Assembly (NCBI GenBank): GCA_002368865.1 | Contig: DFDT01000087.1 | Coordinates: 17,102-24,130, forward strand | DNA: 7,029 nt | Origin: Lachnospiraceae bacterium UBA3821 | GTDB lineage: Bacteria; Bacillota; Clostridia; Lachnospirales; Lachnospiraceae | Direction of reading: 5' to 3' | In this document: positions 1-5,816 of the stretch, piece by piece | How the letters are laid out: each line of letters begins with the position of its first letter | How positions within the stretch are numbered: position 1 is the stretch's first letter | The notes under the pieces: model-generated | Told to the model about the DNA's origin: nothing | What the model saw: the letters and a program-made list of their open reading frames with translations, nothing else | The model's database searches: none | Position numbers and translations under genes: made by a program

Positions 1-1445
1 AGACGGCCATCATGGAGCAGATCGCACAGGAGATGGGGATTGCGTTGGTGTCTTATTCCATGACCCATCACACCAGGCAGTCGGCGCTGGGACTGCCCTT
101 TATCACGCAGAAAAATTACGGTGGACAGGAGTACAGCGTGTCGGAATACACCATGAGTGAGATCATTGCTTCCATTTACGATACGATGGAGCAGAGCGGC
201 ATCAAAGAGGGGATTCTGTTTCTGGACGAGATCAACTGTGTGTCGGAGACGCTGGCGCCCTCCATGCTGCAGTTTTTGCAGTACAAGGTGTTTGGCAGAC
301 ACCAGGTGCCAGAGGGCTGGATCGTAGTGACGGCGGGAAATCCGCCGGAGTACAATAAGTCGGTGCGGGAATTTGACGTGGTGACGTATGATCGGTTGAA
401 GCTTCTGGAGGTGGAGCCGGATTTCGGCATCTGGAAAGAGTATGCGGGGGAGAAGCGGCTGCATCCGGCGATCGTGAATTTCCTGGATCTGAAGAAGGAT
501 GCGTTTTACTGTATGGAGATGACCACCAAGGGGCGCAGCTATGTGACGGCCAGAGGCTGGGAGGATCTGTCCCAGATGCTGCAGCTGTATGAGGAAGAGG
601 AGCTTGCCGTGGAGGAGAGCCTGGTGGGGCAGTATATCCGCAACGACCGGATTGTGAAGGAATTCACGGCCTACTATGACCTGTTTAACAAATATAAGAA
701 GGATTATCACATCAATGCGATCCTGGCCGGGAATGCGCCGGCGCAGGCGGTGGAGAAGGCGAAGACGGCGGCTTTTGATGAGCGTTTGTCCCTGCTAGGC
801 ATGCTGCTTGACCGGGTGCAGGCGGACATGAAGGATGTGATGGAGCAGGCGGCGTATCTGAAAGATCTGCAGGCGCCTCTCGTGGCGGTGAAGGAGAAAG
901 CAGTCGGGGCAGACGGCGCCTCAGATGCAGGCGCGGCAGATGCGGACAGAGCAGGCGCTGGTAACGCGGGACAGAGTGGAAAAGATATTATTTTGACACA
1001 ACTGTCACAAATAACTGAGGTAAGACGGAAGAAGATGGAGAATCTGCAGATGGCAAATTCTCTGTCCGAGGCGGATCGCAGAAGGCATCTGCGGGTGCTG
1101 CGTTTCCTGGAGGAGTGTCAAAAGGGCCTGTATACGGCGGATGCGGTGAATGCAGAGGAGGCTTTTGACGTGATTCGGGGGAAATATGACGGAGATGTCG
1201 CAAACATGAAGCAGGAGACCGCGAAGACGAAGGCTGAGCTGGAGGCATTGTTTGCGTTTGCGGAAGCGGCCTTTGCGGAGGGGAATGAGATGCTGATCCT
1301 GGTGACGGAACTGACCGTGCATAATGCCAGCGCCCAGTTTATTGCGACCTTTGGCAGCGAAGCCTACAATCGGCACAACAAAGACCTGATGCTGGGGGAG
1401 CGGAGCAATGATATCAAGGCGCAGATCGCTTCCCTAGGCATATAA
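1..1445 (+). CDS. MoxR-like AAA+ ATPase, 5'-truncated by window edge
   Basis: This is an ATP-dependent remodelling or chaperone-type ATPase of the MoxR branch of AAA+ proteins; its target is unknown. An ATG exists at position 12, but the frame is open to the window edge and reads (K)-T-A-I-M-E-Q, which is the end of a Walker A GxGKT loop, so the true start lies upstream. Numbering from that ATG, the Walker B motif LFLDEIN has D72 and E73, and sensor 1 is TAGNP at 107-111. A helical, charged region follows from about 180. An Ala/Gly/Asp-rich low-complexity linker covers about 297-326, and a predicted coiled-coil C-terminal part ends at the TAA at 1443. MoxR ATPases usually act with von Willebrand factor A proteins; none is visible here, so a partner may lie upstream. 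It is followed after 24 bases by a zinc-ribbon membrane protein gene, suggesting co-transcription. The AAA+ assignment is secure; MoxR is the best subfamily fit. Confidence 0.88.
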   Translation, partial: TAIMEQIAQEMGIALVSYSMTHHTRQSALGLPFITQKNYGGQEYSVSEYTMSEIIASIYDTMEQSGIKEGILFLDEINCVSETLAPSMLQFLQYKVFGRHQVPEGWIVVTAGNPPEYNKSVREFDVVTYDRLKLLEVEPDFGIWKEYAGEKRLHPAIVNFLDLKKDAFYCMEMTTKGRSYVTARGWEDLSQMLQLYEEEELAVEESLVGQYIRNDRIVKEFTAYYDLFNKYKKDYHINAILAGNAPAQAVEKAKTAAFDERLSLLGMLLDRVQADMKDVMEQAAYLKDLQAPLVAVKEKAVGADGASDAGAADADRAGAGNAGQSGKDIILTQLSQITEVRRKKMENLQMANSLSEADRRRHLRVLRFLEECQKGLYTADAVNAEEAFDVIRGKYDGDVANMKQETAKTKAELEALFAFAEAAFAEGNEMLILVTELTVHNASAQFIATFGSEAYNRHNKDLMLGERSNDIKAQIASLGI

Positions 1446-1469
1446 AGGTATCGGAAGGGAGGAAGTGTT

Positions 1470-2009
1470 ATGGATGTGGTTTCTATTGAATGTCCAAACT
1501 GCGGTGCGAAGATTGAGCGAAAACCGGGAGAATACTTTGTAACCTGCAAGTATTGCGGGGGAGAAGTATGTTTTGACGAGATCAAGGAGGAAGCACAGAT
1601 CGGCAGATTGAAAAGTAAGCTGGATGTGCTGGAGAAAAAAGATAAAGATGAGGAAGCTGTCCGTAAATCCCTGCAAAGCTGGGTGAAAAAACGCAATATT
1701 ACACTTGGGATCATGAGCTTTTTACAATGCTTCGGATTTTTCCTTGTGGGCTGCAGTGGCGAGGATCCCGCAGATGATGGGCTGGTGGGGTTGGGAAGCA
1801 TGTGCATACTGGCCGCGATCGGTATGCTGATCGCAGCACCCATTGTTCTGGGTGCACTGTATCCGGATTATAATATTTTGAGCGGTCAAAAAGATTCTAC
1901 GGCCAGGATAAAAATGTGGCTGAAGCTTTTCGGTATCAGCCTGTGCATCTGCTTAGTGTCTGTTATTCTGGCGTTTGTGATCCTGAGCATTTTAGGTTTT
2001 GTGGATTAA
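1470..2009 (+). CDS. Zinc-ribbon, three-helix membrane protein (function unknown)
   Basis: This 179-residue protein is of unknown function. The N-terminus carries a zinc ribbon made of two CxxC knuckles, CPNC (C8, C11) and CKYC (C26, C29), with a further C34. A charged, probably coiled-coil segment covers about 37-75. Three hydrophobic stretches follow that look like membrane helices (about 77-95, 105-130 and 149-177). The ribbon and coil would thus face one side, most likely the cytoplasm, with the body anchored in the membrane. There is no signal peptide. The start at 1470 is supported by a GGGAGG ribosome binding site about 8 bases upstream. It sits between the MoxR-type ATPase gene and the LRR gene, spaced 24 and 18 bases from them, so a role as a membrane anchor or adaptor for that set is a fair inference. 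Zinc binding is predicted only from cysteine spacing. Confidence 0.8.
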   Translation: MDVVSIECPNCGAKIERKPGEYFVTCKYCGGEVCFDEIKEEAQIGRLKSKLDVLEKKDKDEEAVRKSLQSWVKKRNITLGIMSFLQCFGFFLVGCSGEDPADDGLVGLGSMCILAAIGMLIAAPIVLGALYPDYNILSGQKDSTARIKMWLKLFGISLCICLVSVILAFVILSILGFVD

Positions 2010-2027
2010 CGGTACAAAGGTGGTATT

Positions 2028-2960
2028 ATGGTGAAAGAATGGGAGTTCCCCATACCGGGGGGAAGCCTGTACTGTGAAAAAATTGAATCGGAACAGACAG
2101 GAAGCGGAATTCGTATCACGAGAATGCAGGGGCTTGCCGGCGAGGTGGAAATACCGGAGCGCATTGAAGGTGTGCCGATATTGGCCATCGGACGCAAGGC
2201 TTTTCTCAGCAAGAAGAATCTGCGGAAAGTGACGGTTCCGGGAACTGTGACGGAGGTGGGGGACTGGGCCTTTGCGTATTGTGACCATCTGCATACGGTG
2301 CGATTTGTGCATGAGGGAGAGGCTGATGGAAAGAGCGAAGAAAAGTCTGGTGCGGGAACAAAATTGCGTTTCGGCAAGTCGGTTTTTCTGGAGTGTCATA
2401 ACCTGCGTTATGTGTACGTAAAGGATGGCAGCGAGTCCACGGCGGCGCTGTTGGCGGCGGCTGTGACCACAGCGGAGGCGCCCTACCTGTTGGATGCACA
2501 GGAGGCAGGCAGCAGGGAGTGGCTGGAGAAGTGGGATGCCAGGATGTTTGCTGTACTGCACAGCGCGGACGAGGAAGGGTATTCCAAGCAGGTGTTGTGC
2601 GGGGAGGAAGATTACGGCAGCACAGACAAGGTGGCATACGAGAGCGGCAGGCGAAAAGTAAAGGTGCGGCTGTTGCTTTTGCGGTGTCTATATCCGGAGG
2701 GGCTTGCGCCCGAGCGACGGAGTGAGATGGAAGCGTATCTGCGGGAGAAGGACGAGACCTGGCAGGTGATCTTAAAAGAGCACGGCGAGGATCAGGCTTA
2801 CTATAAACTGTTCACCGACCTGGGTTGTGTGACGGAGGATAATTTTGATGCGCTGCTTCGAGAGGTGGGCGAGGACTGTCCGGAGCTGCGGGCCTATCTG
2901 ATGCGGTATAAAGAGGAAGTCTTGGGGTATTCGGATTTTTTTGCGGGACTGCAGTTGTGA
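2028..2960 (+). CDS. Leucine-rich-repeat (LRR_5/BspA-type) protein with helical C-terminal domain
   Basis: This 310-residue protein is probably cytoplasmic: no signal peptide, membrane segment or cell-wall anchor is visible, unlike secreted BspA-like adhesins. Residues about 36-131 hold roughly three LRR_5-type repeats with the pattern IP..(I/V)..IG..AF..C..L..V. Visible units are the segments around IEGVPILAIGRKAF, VTEVGDWAFAYCDHL and FGKSVFLECHNL. A charged insert (about 95-112) separates the second and third. From about 140 to the end the protein is mostly helical and charged, with an ADNF-like ending in which ENFDALL is followed by PELRAYLMRYKEE. That ending resembles C-terminal helical modules I know from clostridial LRR proteins. 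The start is supported by AAAGGTGG upstream and 18-base spacing to the previous stop. It likely provides a protein-binding platform in the ATPase cluster; the function is otherwise unknown. Confidence 0.82.
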   Translation: MVKEWEFPIPGGSLYCEKIESEQTGSGIRITRMQGLAGEVEIPERIEGVPILAIGRKAFLSKKNLRKVTVPGTVTEVGDWAFAYCDHLHTVRFVHEGEADGKSEEKSGAGTKLRFGKSVFLECHNLRYVYVKDGSESTAALLAAAVTTAEAPYLLDAQEAGSREWLEKWDARMFAVLHSADEEGYSKQVLCGEEDYGSTDKVAYESGRRKVKVRLLLLRCLYPEGLAPERRSEMEAYLREKDETWQVILKEHGEDQAYYKLFTDLGCVTEDNFDALLREVGEDCPELRAYLMRYKEEVLGYSDFFAGLQL

Positions 2961-2994
2961 GGAAAAAGATGGATTCCGGGTTGAATTACAATAT

Positions 2995-3007
2995 GCGAAA
3001 GTCAGAT
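2995..3007 (+). repeat. Left copy of imperfect 13-base direct repeat flanking the AT-rich island
   Basis: The sequence GCGAAAGTCAGAT matches GCAAAAGTCAGAT at 4450-4462 in the same orientation with one mismatch; the last 10 bases are identical. The left copy directly abuts the start of the palindrome at 3008. The copies bracket the two-gene cassette, as expected for a target duplication or a recombination site. A 10-base identity could still arise by chance in AT-rich DNA. Confidence 0.45.
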
Positions 3008-3044
3008 AAAAACTTGTTTGTTCAACTTGAACAAACAAGTTTTT
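3008..3044. promoter_or_regulatory. Perfect 37-base palindrome, likely operator for the HTH-DUF3990 gene
   Basis: Two perfect 18-base arms (3008-3025 and 3027-3044) surround a single central C at 3026; the core is GTTCAA-C-TTGAAC. The right arm contains the -35 hexamer TTGAAC of the promoter for the downstream gene, so a bound dimer would block RNA polymerase. The downstream protein begins with a helix-turn-helix, which makes autorepression the simplest reading. The palindrome also ends in a run of six T, so it might act as a weak terminator for the upstream LRR operon. Its stem has only four G-C pairs and almost no loop, which fits an operator better. Confidence 0.7.
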
Positions 3045-3055
3045 TGTGTTATAAT
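3027..3055 (+). promoter_or_regulatory. Sigma-A-type promoter of the HTH-DUF3990 cassette
   Basis: The -35 box TTGAAC (3027-3032) and the consensus -10 box TATAAT (3050-3055) are separated by exactly 17 bases. Transcription should start near 3062, leaving a leader of about 20 bases with ribosome binding site AAGAGGAG at 3066-3073, nine bases before the ATG at 3083. The -35 box lies inside the right arm of the palindrome. Confidence 0.75.
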
Positions 3056-3082
3056 GACATCTTATAAGAGGAGTACATAAGT

Positions 3083-3934
3083 ATGATTAAAGTTGATTGT
3101 GAATATAATATAAAAGAAGATATAGGGTTTATTTTGGAAACAGAAAAAATGAATAATGCTGAACTCTCTGAAAAAACAAGAATTTCAAGAACTACACTTG
3201 ATGAAATCGAGAAAAAAGGTAAGACTACGGAAACCGTTTATGAAAAATTCTATTCTTATATCTATTTGAACAAATACAGAATTAACGCTGTTAAAGAAGA
3301 ATTGATAAAAGAAAAATATCATAATGTACTGTTTCATGGTTCTAAAAATGGTTTATCAGAAGTAACGGTTACAGGTTCGAGAAAAAATTGCGATTTTGGG
3401 AAAGGGTTTTATCTGGGAGAAACCTATAATCAGGCTTTAGCATTTATATGTGAAAATGAAAAATCTTCTGTGTATTCGTTTCATTACTCGCTTAGCGATT
3501 TAAAAATCCGGAAATTTGAATGCTCGTTGGAATGGATGCTTGCTATTTGCTATTATCGCGGAACATTGGGAGACTTTTCCCAAAATAAGGAAGTTATAAC
3601 AATTGCTGCGGAAATTGAGAGTTCGGATGTGATCATTGCTCCTATTGCCGATAATAAAATGTTTTATGTAATGGCGCAGTTTACGGATGGAGAAATCAAT
3701 GCAGATGTTGCACTCCATTCATTGTCGGCATCAAAGCTCGGACTTCAATATATATTTAAAACAGATAAAGCGTTGGACAGGTTAGTTCCGATTGAAAAGT
3801 ATTATATTTGTAATCCGGAGCGAGAAGACTGTAAGAGACTTTTAAATGAACGAAGCTATGAAATAGATACAAAACTAAAGTTGGCAAAGAGAGAGTATAA
3901 AACAGGTTTATATATAGAGGAAATATTAAAATGA
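3083..3934 (+). CDS. HTH-DUF3990 fusion: predicted ADP-ribosyltransferase-fold protein with N-terminal DNA-binding domain
   Basis: This 283-residue protein has two parts. Residues about 10-66 look like a small Xre/Cro-type helix-turn-helix, with the recognition region around NAELSEKTRISRTTLDEIE (25-43). Residues about 80-242 match the DUF3990 family: LFHGS (H85), DFGKGFYL (104-111, Y110), then QA at 117-118, SSDVIIAPIAD (180-190) and QYIFKTDKAL (222-231). DUF3990 is related to the ADP-ribosyltransferase fold, in which H and Y bind NAD; Q222 sits where many relatives have the catalytic Glu. A charged C-terminal tail (about 243-283) follows. Many DUF3990 proteins lack the HTH, so the fusion is notable. 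The gene is AT-rich, has its own promoter and operator, and overlaps the next start by ATGA. Function as a toxin or defence effector that also represses its own operon is inference; NAD chemistry has not been shown. Confidence 0.8.
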   Translation: MIKVDCEYNIKEDIGFILETEKMNNAELSEKTRISRTTLDEIEKKGKTTETVYEKFYSYIYLNKYRINAVKEELIKEKYHNVLFHGSKNGLSEVTVTGSRKNCDFGKGFYLGETYNQALAFICENEKSSVYSFHYSLSDLKIRKFECSLEWMLAICYYRGTLGDFSQNKEVITIAAEIESSDVIIAPIADNKMFYVMAQFTDGEINADVALHSLSASKLGLQYIFKTDKALDRLVPIEKYYICNPEREDCKRLLNERSYEIDTKLKLAKREYKTGLYIEEILK

Positions 3935-4410
3935 GAAAGTTTGACCATAATGGCTTGTTGCTTGCTGAATATCAGGGAGCCCTATTTGAAAAATCAAATG
4001 AATTGAATTGTTCTACTGCTGTCTATATTAGAAGATTTTTACATTCAGACTTGTTAAAAAAACTTGATACGAATAATCCAGCATCTTTGTCTATGGATGT
4101 TAATGAGGGAGTAAATAGTATTATAGATCAATTTGGAATCTCTGACTACGGAAAAATTAAATATTCAAAAAGTGCGCTGTTTTGGATGGGATACATGTAT
4201 AGATATATTTCATATACAAGAGAGCTTTCCACAAAATTCGTTATGAAACTATTCAGTTATAAACAAATGAATGATGTTTATTTTACGTTTCATACCCAGG
4301 ATCCGGAATGGTGTATTCAAAATCTGCTGGAAATCAATAATTTGTCGGAGAGCGTCTTTGACAATAACAGTAGGTTAAAAGAAACAATACGGGAAAAAGG
4401 TAATTATTGA
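3931..4410 (+). CDS. Partner protein of the HTH-DUF3990 gene, function unknown (candidate antitoxin or co-effector)
   Basis: This 159-residue soluble protein starts in the ATGA overlap with the preceding stop, so translation is coupled. The ribosome binding site AGAGGA is at 3916-3921. I do not recognise a named domain with certainty. It looks all-helical, with an aromatic segment around ALFWMGYMYRYISYTRELS (82-100) and a following FHTQDPEWCI (120-129). From memory these resemble motifs in small proteins encoded beside DUF3990 and DUF3791 genes in gut Clostridia. There is no signal peptide or membrane helix. Tight coupling to a predicted ADP-ribosyltransferase-fold gene under one repressible promoter suggests an immunity or antitoxin role, but it could equally be the second half of the effector. 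Its composition is as AT-rich as its partner's and unlike the flanking genes, consistent with acquisition together. Confidence 0.68.
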   Translation: MRKFDHNGLLLAEYQGALFEKSNELNCSTAVYIRRFLHSDLLKKLDTNNPASLSMDVNEGVNSIIDQFGISDYGKIKYSKSALFWMGYMYRYISYTRELSTKFVMKLFSYKQMNDVYFTFHTQDPEWCIQNLLEINNLSESVFDNNSRLKETIREKGNY

Positions 4411-4444
4411 TTTCTTAATTCTTTTTGAAAATTCATTTAGACTG

Positions 4445-4473
4445 GTGACGCAAAAGTCAGATTGTGATATGCT
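4445..4473 (+). promoter_or_regulatory. Candidate promoter for the pyrophosphorylase gene
   Basis: A -35-like GTGACG (4445-4450, four matches to TTGACA) is 17 bases from an extended -10 TGATATGCT (4465-4473, four of six in the hexamer). A second weak option is TTGTGA (4463-4468) with GATAAA (4487-4492). The leader to the ATG at 4557 would be about 75 bases; no riboswitch or attenuator was seen in it. A 146-base gap and the change of gene function support a promoter somewhere here. Confidence 0.4.
4450..4462 (+). repeat. Right copy of imperfect 13-base direct repeat flanking the AT-rich island
   Basis: GCAAAAGTCAGAT repeats the left copy at 2995-3007 with one mismatch. It lies 39 bases after the stop of the partner gene and inside the spacer of a candidate promoter for the pyrophosphorylase gene. 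AT-rich sequence gives way to the composition of the sugar-nucleotide genes shortly after it. Confidence 0.45.
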
Positions 4474-4556
4474 AGATAGAGTATGAGATAAACTGTAAAT
4501 AGAATCGCAATATGTTAAAAACGAGAGATTAAAATGTAAAATGAGGGAGAAACGGG

Positions 4557-5789
4557 ATGGGTATGACTCTGGAACAGGCAAAGGAAAAGTTGGAAAAATA
4601 CGGACAGCAGCATGTGCTGAAGTATTATGAGGAACTGTCCGAGGCGGAGAAACAGGCGCTGCTCGATCAGATCGAGGCTACGGATATGAGTATTCTGGAG
4701 GCTTGTCTGCATAAGGAGGATCTGGCGCAAAAAGGTGTGATCACACCCCTGGCGGCGATGCAGATCCCGGAGATCGAGGCGAACAGAGAGAGTTTTACCG
4801 AGACCGGTCTGGAGGCGATCCGGGCAGGTAAGGTGGGCGCAGTGCTGTTGGCTGGCGGTATGGGCACCAGACTGGGCTCTGACGGCCCTAAGGGCGTATA
4901 CAACGTGGGGCTCACCAGAGAGTTGTACATCTTTGAATGCCTGATCAACAATCTGATGGATGTGGTAAAGCAGGCGGATGCTTGGATCCATCTGTTTGTC
5001 ATGACCAGCGACAAGAATCATGACGAGACAGTGTCTTTCATGAAGGCGAAGAATTATTTCGGCTACCGCGAGGAATATGTGCATTTTTTTAAACAGGAGA
5101 TGGCGGCAGCCACTGATTATAACGGTAAGATTTATCTGGAGGAGAAGGGCAAGCTTTCCACTTCTCCCAACGGAAACGGCGGATGGTTTATCTCCTTGAA
5201 GAATAGCGGGCTGTTGGATTTGGTTCACAATGAGGGCATCGAGTGGCTGAATGTGTTCGCGGTGGATAATGTGCTGCAGCGGATCGCAGATCCCTGTTTT
5301 GTGGGTGCCACGATCCAGAAGAACTGCGTGGTGGGCGCCAAAGTGGTAAAGAAGAATGCGCCGGATGAGAAGGTGGGCGTGATGTGTCTGGAGGACGGCA
5401 AGCCCTCTATCGTGGAATACTATGAGCTGACGAATGAGCTGATGAATGCGAAGGACGAAAACGGAGATCCTGCGTATTATTTCGGCGTAATTTTGAATTA
5501 TCTGTTTAAGGTCGCGGATCTGGAGCGTACCGTGGAAAACAAGCTGCAGCTGCACATTGTGGAGAAAAAGATTCCGTATCTGGATGAGAACGGGAACTTG
5601 GTGAAACCGCAGCAGCCTAATGGGTATAAGTTTGAGAATCTGGTGTTAGATATGATCCATGAGATGGATTCCTGCCTGCCCTTTGAGGTGGTGCGGGAGA
5701 AAGAGTTTGCCCCGATCAAGAACGCGACGGGGGTGGATTCGGTGGAGAGTGCCAGAGAGCTTTTGAAGAAGAACGGCGTGGAGCTGTAA
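4557..5789 (+). CDS. UDPGP-family UDP-sugar pyrophosphorylase (UAP type)
   Basis: The enzyme transfers UMP from UTP to a sugar 1-phosphate, giving a UDP-sugar and pyrophosphate in the cytoplasm. The 410-residue chain carries the nucleotide-binding loop LAGGMGTRLGSDGPKG (98-113, with R105 and K112). It then has PNGNGG (204-209), a metal/substrate-binding VDN (D237, N238), an N314 in YFGVILNY, and FEVVREKEFAPIKNA near the C-terminus with K388. These features are those of the eukaryotic-type UDPGP fold, closest by eye to UDP-N-acetylhexosamine pyrophosphorylases (UAP/AGX), and not the bacterial GalU fold. The substrate is undecided: GlcNAc-1-P, GalNAc-1-P, Glc-1-P and Gal-1-P are all possible. 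Ribosome binding site GAGGGAG precedes the ATG at 4557; ATG at 4563 is an alternative start. galE downstream supports a UDP-hexose or UDP-HexNAc role. Confidence 0.9.
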   Translation: MGMTLEQAKEKLEKYGQQHVLKYYEELSEAEKQALLDQIEATDMSILEACLHKEDLAQKGVITPLAAMQIPEIEANRESFTETGLEAIRAGKVGAVLLAGGMGTRLGSDGPKGVYNVGLTRELYIFECLINNLMDVVKQADAWIHLFVMTSDKNHDETVSFMKAKNYFGYREEYVHFFKQEMAAATDYNGKIYLEEKGKLSTSPNGNGGWFISLKNSGLLDLVHNEGIEWLNVFAVDNVLQRIADPCFVGATIQKNCVVGAKVVKKNAPDEKVGVMCLEDGKPSIVEYYELTNELMNAKDENGDPAYYFGVILNYLFKVADLERTVENKLQLHIVEKKIPYLDENGNLVKPQQPNGYKFENLVLDMIHEMDSCLPFEVVREKEFAPIKNATGVDSVESARELLKKNGVEL

Positions 5790-5816
5790 CGGAGTATTTA
5801 AAGGAGGACGGCGCAG

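Noticed and set aside
990..1015. TTGACA-like promoter and TGACA/TGTCA inverted repeat inside the ATPase gene
   Set aside because: There is no good -10 box at the right distance, the arms are only five bases, and the site is internal to a coding frame that continues without break.
1992..2637. Overlapping reverse-strand open frames opposite the LRR gene
   Set aside because: They shadow the LRR_5 coding frame and have proline/histidine-rich, domain-free products.
2519..2725. Plus-strand 68-codon open frame inside the LRR gene
   Set aside because: It lies wholly within a supported gene in another frame and has low-complexity composition with no supporting signals.
3018..3034. LexA/SOS box reading of the palindrome core
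   Set aside because: The Gram-positive LexA box has GAAC-N4-GTTC order. Here the half sites are in the opposite order (GTTC-N5-GAAC) within a far longer palindrome.
3008..3046. Palindrome as a pure rho-independent terminator
   Set aside because: There are four G-C pairs in 18, the arms nearly touch so little loop is left, and it overlaps a near-perfect promoter. An operator role explains more, though a secondary terminator role cannot be excluded.
4394..4426. Possible terminator after the partner gene
   Set aside because: AAAAAG/AATTA can pair with TAATT/CTTTTT, but the stem is almost all A-T, has a two-base bulge, overlaps the stop codon and has no separate T-tract. It is too weak to call.
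4515..5555. Long reverse-strand open frame of 346 codons opposite the pyrophosphorylase gene
   Set aside because: It is the antisense of a well-supported enzyme gene. Its translation is rich in His, Leu, Arg and Gln with no recognisable domain.
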